Positions 54,344 through 61,944 of a stretch of 64,000 bases of DNA are shown here, in pieces. The position numbers and the translations under genes were made by a program. Under the pieces are notes generated by a model, which was given only the letters and a program-made list of their open reading frames with translations, was not told the DNA's origin and searched no databases. This DNA comes from Flavonifractor sp. An112. GTDB taxonomy: Bacteria > Bacillota > Clostridia > Oscillospirales > Oscillospiraceae. Numbering within the stretch: position 1 is the stretch's first letter; each line of letters opens with the position of its first letter. The DNA lies in contig NZ_NFLU01000009.1 of assembly GCF_002161085.1 (NCBI RefSeq), positions 62,001-126,000 of the forward strand. The letters run 5' to 3'.

Positions 54344-54616
54344 TCAATACCAATATACCCCGTCATCGTCATCTCTACTGCTACGGGAAGAACTCCTTGC
54401 AGCCGCTTTCTGCTTTTTCACAGCGGCCTCCTCTTCGTCTGTCATTTTTTTATAGAGTGTACAATGAGCACTTCCCAGGCATATTCCGCCATAAGTACAT
54501 CTATTACTTTCCCATTTGTAATAAACACAGTGCGACTTGTGGCGACGCTCATCACCTTCTTGACGAGCAAATCTTTCTTTGTGCCAAGGGGTACCTGCCA
54601 TATGCTTGAGACCCAT
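54344..54616 (-). CDS. Small Cys-rich defence-associated protein, 90 aa
   Basis: ATG at 54616 has AGGAGGTGCAAT upstream. The centre SHCVYYKWESNRCTYGG then ICLGSAHCTLYKK has four Cys (C-x9-C-x5-C-x5-C), similar to the cluster ending the gene at 52,775. The tail is basic then acidic (AARSSSRSSRDDDDG). Probably zinc-binding. Located between the helicase and DUF4391 genes, all in one direction. No name recognised. Confidence 0.7.
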   Translation of the reverse strand: MGLKHMAGTPWHKERFARQEGDERRHKSHCVYYKWESNRCTYGGICLGSAHCTLYKKMTDEEEAAVKKQKAAARSSSRSSRDDDDGVYWY

Positions 54617-54626
54617 ATTGCACCTC

Positions 54627-57600
54627 CTATCGAACCACCAAGAAACAAATCAATTGAAAATCATCCAGCCCGGACACCTGACTGAGCAGAGCCGAGGTGC
54701 CGCCCGCCCGAAACAGACTATCCAGGTCGCTGTCTTCCTTGGCGTCCAGGATGGACAGCACCGCATCCTCCAGCAGACTGGAGTAGACGGCCATATTCCG
54801 CCCGTCATCGGTCTCCTGATTGAAGGGTCGGTACAGCGCCTCAATGGGCTTGTCCTTGCCCCGGCAAAGCTGCCGCATGGCGTCCAGGGTATCCTTGGGG
54901 GAGAGATGATCGTGGACGGTGACGCCGTCCTCAGACAGATAGACCAGATAATAGGGGTGGAGCCGGTTGCGGTTGTCGATGTTCACCTCGTTGTGGACAT
55001 TTTTCAGAATGAACACCACCCCTGCCGGAGCGTCCGCCGTGGCCGCCGCCACAGCACTGATGCCGCCGGGGCAGGTCTCCAGCTCCGGGTGGGTCTTGGC
55101 GTACTCCATCAGCTCCATGCGGAACTCGTTGAGGCCCAGGTCGGTGATGGACACGCCGGTGCCCATGTCCTCCAGATCCACCACCTCGGTCTGGAGACGC
55201 TGGAGCTGAGCTCTGCGGTACTCCAGGTCGCCCTGCTCCTCGGGGGAGAGCAGGTTGTCGTCGCCGGTGGAGGTCATGACCAGGGCCTTCATGCGGGTCT
55301 CCACCCGGGCTTTTAGGTTGATGTAGTCATCCAGCTGCATATCCGGCCAGAAGTTGATAAGTTGGATCTGCTCGTTCCGGCTGCCGATGCGGTCGATACG
55401 GCCAAATCGCTGCACCAGCCGCACCGGGTTCCAGTGGATATCGTAGTTGATGAGGCAGTCGCAGTCCTGCAGGTTCTGGCCCTCGGAAATACAGTCGGTG
55501 GCAATAAGCAGGTCGATGTCCGGACCGTCCGGCATCAGGGCCGCCTTGTCCTTGGAGAGGGGGGAGAAGCAGGTCAGCACATTGTTCAGATCAGCCTTAA
55601 ATCTGGGTATTGTCGTGCGGCCACTGACAGAGCCGGTGACCAGCGCGGTGTGCAGACCATATTCATCCTGGGCAAAGGCACTGACATGGTCATAGAGATA
55701 TTCTGCCGTGTCAGAAAAAGCGGTGAAGATGATCACTTTCCGGTTATCGGGGTTGATGGGGTGGTCGATTTTATCCGCTATGGTGGAGAGCAGCATCTGC
55801 AGCTTGCTGTCATGCTCCGGAGTAATATCAGCCACCATGTTGACCAGCACATAGAGGGTGTTGAAGTCCTCCTCCAGATCGTGCTGCCAGGTCACATAAT
55901 CCATATCTTCCAGGGCAATTTTTACTTTCTTACCCACGGCGAACAGATCCATTTCCTGGTCATCGGCGTCAAAGTCCACCGTGCTGGTCAGGTCGTTCAG
56001 TTCCAGGGTCAGACTGGGATCGTAGTGAGCGATGGTATCCAGGGTCGTGCAGATCAGGTCCTGAATGCGCTTCAAGGTCAGGCGGAAGGAGTGGATGGAA
56101 CTCTCCAGCCGCTTGAGCAGGTTGATGCTCATCAGCCGTCGGATGCCTTGCTCACGGCCTACCTGAGTCAGGCTGTTCTTGCCCTCGTGGTTCAGGTCGG
56201 CGTACTTCTCCATACGGCTGGGCAGGATGTAGTTGGAGGGAGTATAGATGCTTAGGGTCAGGCTGAGCAGCAGGTCATAGATTTCACTGTATGTAATGGC
56301 ATCGCTTAAATCAGTCAAAGGCGGGCGTTTGGAGATGGGCGGCAGACGGGTAGGGAATTTACCGATCTCGCCCACATTGTAGTATTTCTCAATGTGCCGT
56401 CTGGAGCGGGCGATGGTGACAGCGTCCAGAATCTCGAAGAAATCAAAGTCCAGCATCCGCATGAGTTTGTCGGTGGTGCGCAGCTCCACATCCCACTCAC
56501 TCCAGGTGTTAAAGGCTTTCTGAGCATTGCGGAAGATCTCCTCTACTGAGCGGGTGGTGTCCAGCTTGTCCCGCCAAGCCTCGCTGTTGCCCTCGTAGGC
56601 AAGGGCTAACTGGTTGCGCAGGTCATAGAAGCGGTTATTGACGGGCGTAGCTGAGAGCATCAGCACACGGGTGCGGGCGCCGGGGCGGATGACCTTTTCC
56701 ATCAGGGAATCGTAACGGTTATATTTTCCTTCGTCGCTGTGGCTGCTGCCGCCATTACGGAAGTTGTGAGACTCGTCAATGACCACCAGATCGTAAGCGC
56801 TCCAGTTGATTTTGGAGAGATCCAGTTCTCCGGAAAATCCTTTGCCACGGGACAAATCGGTATGGTAGAGAATATCGTACCGCAGCCGGTCACCAGCGAT
56901 GGGGTTATTCACATAGTTGGCTTTATAGGTCATCCAGTTATCGCTGAGCTTTTTAGGGCAGAGTACCAGCACCCGCAGGTTGCGGTTCTCATAGTACTTG
57001 ATAACAGCCAGAGCGGTAAAGGTTTTGCCCAAGCCTACGCTATCGGCTAGAATACAGCCATTGTACTGCTCCAGTTTACTGATGATGGCCAGCACGGCAT
57101 CCTTTTGGAAGGTGTAGAGTTTGTTCCAGACCAAGCTCTCCTTGAACCCATTTGCTTCGTTTGGCAGGTCATCCTCGCTGACATTTTCCAAAAAATCATT
57201 GAAGATATTGTAGAGCGCAAAAAAGTAAAGAAACTCCGGGCTGTTTTCCTGATAAGCGGTAGTGATCCTCTCCAGCACCTGCTCCGTGACATCCTGCATC
57301 CGCCGCTTATCGGCCCAAAGCTGATCGAACAGTTGTAAATAGGCCTTGCTCTCCGGCGCATCCAGCTGCTGGATCATGCTAAACATATTGCCGCCACGCT
57401 CACAACCCAAATCTGCCCGAGTGAAGCCGTTGATGGGAGCATACGCCACCGGGTGTTCACTATCGACGGCAAGGAAACCCGGCATTGTCTCATCGGTGCA
57501 GTTGGATTTGAACTGTGCTTTACGGCGTACCCAATCAGCACATTCTTTGGAGATGGTTTTCTGTGTAAACTCGTTGCGCAGTCGGATTTCAAACTCGCTG

Positions 57601-57851
57601 CCATGCAGTGTTTTTTCGCGCATTAGGCGGGGGATGTAGAACTCGCGTTTCTCCTTTGTAGTTGGTTCGGAAAGAAAAGTCGGCGAAGTAAAAATAAACC
57701 GCAATGATTCAATCTGATCCAACTGCTTTTTCAGTTCTTCATAAGCGTAAACAGAAAAACAGGCGGCAGCGATGGATATTTTGCTGTGGGGAACAATCCT
57801 TACTTGTAGGTCATCTGATAGTTTTTCTGTAATGTTATTGATAATCTTCAT
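54627..57851 (-). CDS. SNF2-type DEAD/DEAH helicase, PLD-like N-terminus
   Basis: A 1074-residue helicase. About the first 150 residues resemble a phospholipase D-like domain (KISIAAACFSVYAYEELKKQ, LRFIFTSPTF), although the usual HxK pair is not clear. Helicase motifs: ILADSVGLGKTFTALAVI near residue 274, LVVIDESHNFRNGG, LMLSATPVNNRFYDLRNQ, and QRFGRIDRIGSRN (motif VI). It is the first gene of the island operon, followed by the small Cys protein and DUF4391. With mod and res downstream it forms a recurring helicase-DUF4391-Mod-Res layout, presumably one defence complex. Confidence 0.9.
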   Translation of the reverse strand: MKIINNITEKLSDDLQVRIVPHSKISIAAACFSVYAYEELKKQLDQIESLRFIFTSPTFLSEPTTKEKREFYIPRLMREKTLHGSEFEIRLRNEFTQKTISKECADWVRRKAQFKSNCTDETMPGFLAVDSEHPVAYAPINGFTRADLGCERGGNMFSMIQQLDAPESKAYLQLFDQLWADKRRMQDVTEQVLERITTAYQENSPEFLYFFALYNIFNDFLENVSEDDLPNEANGFKESLVWNKLYTFQKDAVLAIISKLEQYNGCILADSVGLGKTFTALAVIKYYENRNLRVLVLCPKKLSDNWMTYKANYVNNPIAGDRLRYDILYHTDLSRGKGFSGELDLSKINWSAYDLVVIDESHNFRNGGSSHSDEGKYNRYDSLMEKVIRPGARTRVLMLSATPVNNRFYDLRNQLALAYEGNSEAWRDKLDTTRSVEEIFRNAQKAFNTWSEWDVELRTTDKLMRMLDFDFFEILDAVTIARSRRHIEKYYNVGEIGKFPTRLPPISKRPPLTDLSDAITYSEIYDLLLSLTLSIYTPSNYILPSRMEKYADLNHEGKNSLTQVGREQGIRRLMSINLLKRLESSIHSFRLTLKRIQDLICTTLDTIAHYDPSLTLELNDLTSTVDFDADDQEMDLFAVGKKVKIALEDMDYVTWQHDLEEDFNTLYVLVNMVADITPEHDSKLQMLLSTIADKIDHPINPDNRKVIIFTAFSDTAEYLYDHVSAFAQDEYGLHTALVTGSVSGRTTIPRFKADLNNVLTCFSPLSKDKAALMPDGPDIDLLIATDCISEGQNLQDCDCLINYDIHWNPVRLVQRFGRIDRIGSRNEQIQLINFWPDMQLDDYINLKARVETRMKALVMTSTGDDNLLSPEEQGDLEYRRAQLQRLQTEVVDLEDMGTGVSITDLGLNEFRMELMEYAKTHPELETCPGGISAVAAATADAPAGVVFILKNVHNEVNIDNRNRLHPYYLVYLSEDGVTVHDHLSPKDTLDAMRQLCRGKDKPIEALYRPFNQETDDGRNMAVYSSLLEDAVLSILDAKEDSDLDSLFRAGGTSALLSQVSGLDDFQLICFLVVR

Positions 57852-58433
57852 TTCGTAAATTCCCCCAATAACATATTGAGGAAAAGACTGCTTCCCCTAA
57901 TATGTTACAGAATATTCCATGAACAGAATAACACAGAAATGAATGAAACTCTATTGCAAATATTTTATTGTTTTAATTATCCTATAAACCGGACAGTAGT
58001 TTATGCCGGCATAGAAATATAAAGAACTAGATCAAAGTTATGGTTCTTGGCATAAATGGTTAAACAGGGCAATGAGCCAAAGACGCTACAATGAGCAAAC
58101 TCAAAAATATATGTGTTTGTCATCTTGCGGCATAAGACTTCCTCATGACTATTTTCTTTGTGAGAAAGAAAAGACCATATTGACTACCGACCTGTGACAA
58201 TAGGCGGCAAAGCCTCCATTACAGTGATAGATCATTAAAGATTGTAACACGGTACCTGGGCAATGAGAGCAGTAGAACTGTACGATTTTTTCGTACAGAT
58301 GAAAGTATCTGCGCCTGACAATAGAGGTGAGCAGCCGTTATTTTAAACACAGGACAGTTTAGCGCGAAGGCCATGATCGTGTGGCATAGACCGAGTTTCT
58401 TCTGCTGGTCAGATCCTTTCGGAACACCATATA
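57852..58433. other. Non-coding gap between the defence operon and the DUF4143 ATPase
   Basis: 580 nt with mixed composition. A 72-codon frame at 58,219-58,437 on minus has no start signal or family and is not supported. No clear terminator or promoter was assigned. Confidence 0.5.
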
Positions 58434-59789
58434 TCATGATGGATGGATGCGGTGGTCTTTTTCCTCCAATGCCAGACCGATCAAGCGGTCTGTCTGGTCA
58501 GCCAGAAACAGAGGGATGTTCAGCACATCATCGTCCAGTTTCAGATTATCCAGTGAAAAGCGTATGCGGAGCTTTACTTTATCAGGAAACAGCTCCTTGA
58601 ATTTTTTCAGACTTTTGCTGGCGGTATTGGCTTCCGATTTGACCTCCACAGGGAAAATATCATTTTCGCGCTGGATCAGGAAATCCACCTCATACGGCGG
58701 ATTGCTCTGTGTCCAGTACCGCGGAGCAACTTCAAACTGTGTTACCAGAGTCTGCAGCACAAAATTTTCTGTCAGCGCGCCTTTGAACTCGGTAAACAGG
58801 CGGTTGCCTTCTCCAAAGGCGGTAGGCGCCAACTGCGCCAAGCGGCGGAGCAGCCCCACATCCACCAAATAGATTTTAAAGGCTGACAGGTCATCATAAG
58901 CCGCGATCGGGAGCCCCGGTGCAGAGCTTCGGTAGACTTTGTGTACCAGTCTGGCATCTACCAGCCATTGCAGAGCATCTTCATATTCCCGGGCTCTTGC
59001 GCCTTCCTTGACGACCTTGTAGATGAACTTCTTGTTCTCACGCGCCAGCTGAGAGGGTATGGACTTCCATATCATCGAAATTTTGGGGAACTCGCTGAGG
59101 TTTGGGTGCTTTGCAAAGTCACGCTCATAGGCGCCGATAATGCCGGACAGGGCTTCCTGCATCGCAGACACATCACGGGCTTCTGTCCACATCAGGACGG
59201 GTTCGGGCATACCGCCGGTAACATAGTACATCTTCAATTTCTCGTACAGCGGATTGAAAAACGCATCGGGGATCAGCTCGATGGTATCCACTTGCTCCAG
59301 ATATGCGGCGAGATTTTCATCCCCATTTGCAAGCAGGAATTCCGAGAAAGTCATGGGATCGATCTGCATGAAATTGACCTTACCCACAGGGAAAGACGAT
59401 GGCCTTGCGAGGGCGATCCCCAACAGGGAGCCGGCACAGGCGATATGGTATTGGGGCGCATTCTCGCAGAAATACTTCATCGCATTGATCACTTTGGGGC
59501 AGTCCTGCACTTCATCAAAGATGATAAGCGTCTTTTCCGGCAGGATCTTTTGACCACTGGCCAGCATCAGATTCTGCAGGATCCGGTCAACATCTTTAGT
59601 GGTCTCAAAAAACTGTTTATATTCTTCATTTTCATCGAAGTTAAAATAAGCAGTATTTTCATAGTAGCGCCTGCCGAACTCTTTCAGGATCCAGGTCTTG
59701 CCCGCCTGACGCACACCTTTCAGGATCAAAGGCTTCCGATAGGGAGAGTTCTTCCAGTCCAGCAGCTTTTTCAAGATAAAGCGTTCCAC
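58434..59789 (-). CDS. DUF4143-type AAA+ ATPase
   Basis: A 451-residue protein. The GTG at 59789 is chosen because GAGGAG lies just before it and the result starts VERFILKKLLDWKN as in the family. Walker A PLILKGVRQAGKTWILKEFG is near residue 26, Walker B LIIFDEVQDCP near residue 93. The C-terminal DUF4143 part has FKGALTENFVLQTL and YEVDFLIQRENDIFPVEVKS, a nuclease-like core without clear activity. These are common single genes in Clostridia, of unclear role, sometimes linked to toxins or mobile DNA. Operator-like repeats lie upstream. Confidence 0.9.
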   Translation of the reverse strand: MERFILKKLLDWKNSPYRKPLILKGVRQAGKTWILKEFGRRYYENTAYFNFDENEEYKQFFETTKDVDRILQNLMLASGQKILPEKTLIIFDEVQDCPKVINAMKYFCENAPQYHIACAGSLLGIALARPSSFPVGKVNFMQIDPMTFSEFLLANGDENLAAYLEQVDTIELIPDAFFNPLYEKLKMYYVTGGMPEPVLMWTEARDVSAMQEALSGIIGAYERDFAKHPNLSEFPKISMIWKSIPSQLARENKKFIYKVVKEGARAREYEDALQWLVDARLVHKVYRSSAPGLPIAAYDDLSAFKIYLVDVGLLRRLAQLAPTAFGEGNRLFTEFKGALTENFVLQTLVTQFEVAPRYWTQSNPPYEVDFLIQRENDIFPVEVKSEANTASKSLKKFKELFPDKVKLRIRFSLDNLKLDDDVLNIPLFLADQTDRLIGLALEEKDHRIHPS

Positions 59790-59800
59790 AGGCTCACTCC

Positions 59801-59940
59801 TCACATTTTTATTGTGGTTTTTGTGTTTTGATATCACATTTTTATTATATGCTAAAATTTTAAAAAGAACAACTGCAATCACAAAATTATATAGTTTTTA
59901 TGTGTCGCTAATCACATTTTTATTTCAATCAAAAATGTGA
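59801..59940. promoter_or_regulatory. Repeated TCACATTTTTATT boxes upstream of the DUF4143 ATPase
   Basis: Three direct copies of TCACATTTTTATT: 59801-59813, 59834-59846 and 59912-59924, plus an inverted AAAAATGTGA at 59931-59940. They cover the promoter region of the ATPase gene. Direct repeats of this type suggest a bound regulator, perhaps the ATPase itself; inference only. Confidence 0.65.
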
Positions 59941-59956
59941 GATCAGGCAAAAGAAA

Positions 59957-59995
59957 AGAGCTGGATTCCACAGAAACGGAAACCAGCCCTTTTTG
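59957..59995 (-). terminator. Terminator after the zinc-ribbon membrane protein
   Basis: Read on minus, AAGGGCTGGTTTCC / GGAATCCAGCTCTT is an imperfect stem followed by TTTCTTTT just beyond the stop of the gene at 60,016. Confidence 0.7.
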
Positions 59996-60015
59996 GTGTA
60001 TGTTAAGGAGTGTTT

Positions 60016-60900
60016 CTAGTTAAATCCTTTGAAATAAGCGTTTTGCGTTAAAAGAGACAGAAGATATTCTTTCAGTGATCTTTCTTCAAACCAGTCACAC
60101 GCATCCAATAATTCACCCTGGATATCACTTACATAAGCGCTTTGGAACAGCTGCTGTGCCAGATGTTCATCCGCTTTGAGTTGAGTCAACAGCTGAGGTT
60201 GGACAGCTTGATCATGGCAGAGCTCGTATAGATCATTTCCCAGCAGCTGTTGGGCGGCTTCCGGCTCCTGAAGATGATTCTCTGCTGTGTCCAGCAAAAA
60301 TTTCATCATCTGGATACCCGTTTCTGGATTTCTCGCACCGACTTTTCCCAGAAGTTCCATGGTGTCCATCTCGGACATCTCCTCCGCATTCCAGAAGCGG
60401 ACTGCATCAGGAAAGGCAGCAATCAACAAGTCCCGACAGGCTTGCTCGTTTTCTGAAAAGTCCCACCGGCGGACCATATCCTCCAGTTCCGTGCGGGAGA
60501 AACTGCGTGGAGGTGCGTTTTCCTCCGGCTCCTCCGAGGTGTCTGCCACTGTGAAGGTGAGCTGAATGGACGGTGTATCCGCTTCCCGCAATTTTGCCTT
60601 TTCTGACGGGTGGAGGGAGGAGATACCACCAAAATCCCCGCAGTATCCGCACTCCCAGCGATCACCCCGGAGTGAGACAGGGCTTCCGCAGTTTGGGCAG
60701 CAAATTGTTTCCTGCGGCTGGATGCCTCTGCTGCTGTTCTGCCGGCGGCGATTAGTTTTGGAAGAAGTCTTTTGTACCTCGCCCACAATAAACAGAACCA
60801 ATACAAAGAGTACACCCATGACAAGGGGAACGGCGAGATTTCCGGTTGCCACAGTAATGACCAGGGCAACGATAATAAAGAGAAAAATCATCAGAGACAC
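60016..60900 (-). CDS. Membrane protein with zinc ribbon, 294 aa
   Basis: GTG at 60900 is preferred: AGGAGGTGATC, a perfect anti-16S match, lies before it, while the ATG at 60921 lies upstream of this site and has none itself. The start has two hydrophobic spans (IFLFIIVALVITVATG, VLFVLVLFIVG), then a CPNCGSPVSLRGDRWECGYC zinc ribbon (about residue 70), then a 180-residue helical tail with repeats of LLGKVGARNPETGIQMM type. Likely cytosolic tail facing inside. No family recognised. Confidence 0.65.
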   Translation of the reverse strand: MSLMIFLFIIVALVITVATGNLAVPLVMGVLFVLVLFIVGEVQKTSSKTNRRRQNSSRGIQPQETICCPNCGSPVSLRGDRWECGYCGDFGGISSLHPSEKAKLREADTPSIQLTFTVADTSEEPEENAPPRSFSRTELEDMVRRWDFSENEQACRDLLIAAFPDAVRFWNAEEMSEMDTMELLGKVGARNPETGIQMMKFLLDTAENHLQEPEAAQQLLGNDLYELCHDQAVQPQLLTQLKADEHLAQQLFQSAYVSDIQGELLDACDWFEERSLKEYLLSLLTQNAYFKGFN

Positions 60901-61122
60901 CAGAGGGATCACCTCCTGCATATGATACGACGCCTCTATTATAGCATAGGAATGTGTCTGGTGTCAGTTCTGCTTCTTATTTATATAAGGGGAGCGCTCG
61001 ACCTGCGGAACGGGTGTCATCTACCTGAATCCATTTTTTGTGCGGTTGCGTCTTGACGATGCTTGTCAACCTTTTGTAGGATTAGACCAGGATAAGCGCT
61101 TGTCCGGAAACGAGGAGTCGCC

Positions 61123-61944
61123 ATGAAAACCGCTCTTTATTACATCCGCACCCGATGCAACTACTCCCAAAGCATGGCCGCTCGGGAGATTGGGGTATCC
61201 CGCCAGATGTTCAGCGCCTGGGAGCGCGGAGATAAACCTATCCCCGACGCGCGGAAGGACGCTATTTCTGCGCTGTTTGGCGTGCCGGTTCCCATTCTGG
61301 AAGAAACCGACGAGGCCAAGCTGCTGGCCTTTTGTGACCGCCCCATGTTCACCACGGTCTGCCAGGGCAAACAGGTCTTTTCCTTCCTGCCCCCGGAGAA
61401 TCAGGCCAGAGTGTTTTTGGGAAGTCCCACTGAAACAAGGCCGGAAGAGCGATGCAGAGAATTGATGAGCCAAAAGACGGAACTGCTGGAGCAGATCGAT
61501 GGCCTGTTTCGCTTTGCGCCTCAGCAGCAGGTGGACGAATTACCCAATATGGAATTGAAACTCTCCCTGTTATCCTGCTTCTCTTCTGTGGCAGACGCGG
61601 CGGAGGCGGTGGAACCCCAATACCAGGGCCGGCTGCTCCGATTTGTGCTGGAGCAGATGAAGATCTTATCGGCCATGCTGCGGGGGATAGAGCTGCCGGA
61701 ACAGGATACCTGGGCACAGCAGCAGCTTCATCTGCTGCGCTATCGCTGGGGGCAGATCAACGATCTTCCTGACAACACGAGTATTAGTGAGACCGGCCGC
61801 AGCAAAAGCGGCGAGCCGGAAGAGTTGCTTCAGCGGATCGACTACTGGTATCAGAAGGCGAAAAAGCGGGGAGTAGATTGGACGGAACTGCAATGGTGGC
61901 TGAATCAAATTCTGGAACAGGAGAATGAGCATGAACTGGATTGA
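61123..61944 (+). CDS. XRE-family transcriptional regulator coupled to a PolC-like gene
   Basis: A 273-residue protein with GAGGAGTCGCC before the ATG. The helix-turn-helix is YYIRTRCNYSQSMAAREIGVSRQMFSAWERG at the very start, then a helical domain of about 200 residues with no known family. The stop overlaps the next ATG by 14 nt, so the PolC-like gene is translationally coupled. Divergent from the zinc-ribbon gene. The pair may form a small regulatory system. Confidence 0.85.
   Translation: MKTALYYIRTRCNYSQSMAAREIGVSRQMFSAWERGDKPIPDARKDAISALFGVPVPILEETDEAKLLAFCDRPMFTTVCQGKQVFSFLPPENQARVFLGSPTETRPEERCRELMSQKTELLEQIDGLFRFAPQQQVDELPNMELKLSLLSCFSSVADAAEAVEPQYQGRLLRFVLEQMKILSAMLRGIELPEQDTWAQQQLHLLRYRWGQINDLPDNTSISETGRSKSGEPEELLQRIDYWYQKAKKRGVDWTELQWWLNQILEQENEHELD

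Noticed and set aside
58219-58437. 72-codon minus ORF before the DUF4143 gene
   Set aside because: No ribosome site, no family, weak composition.
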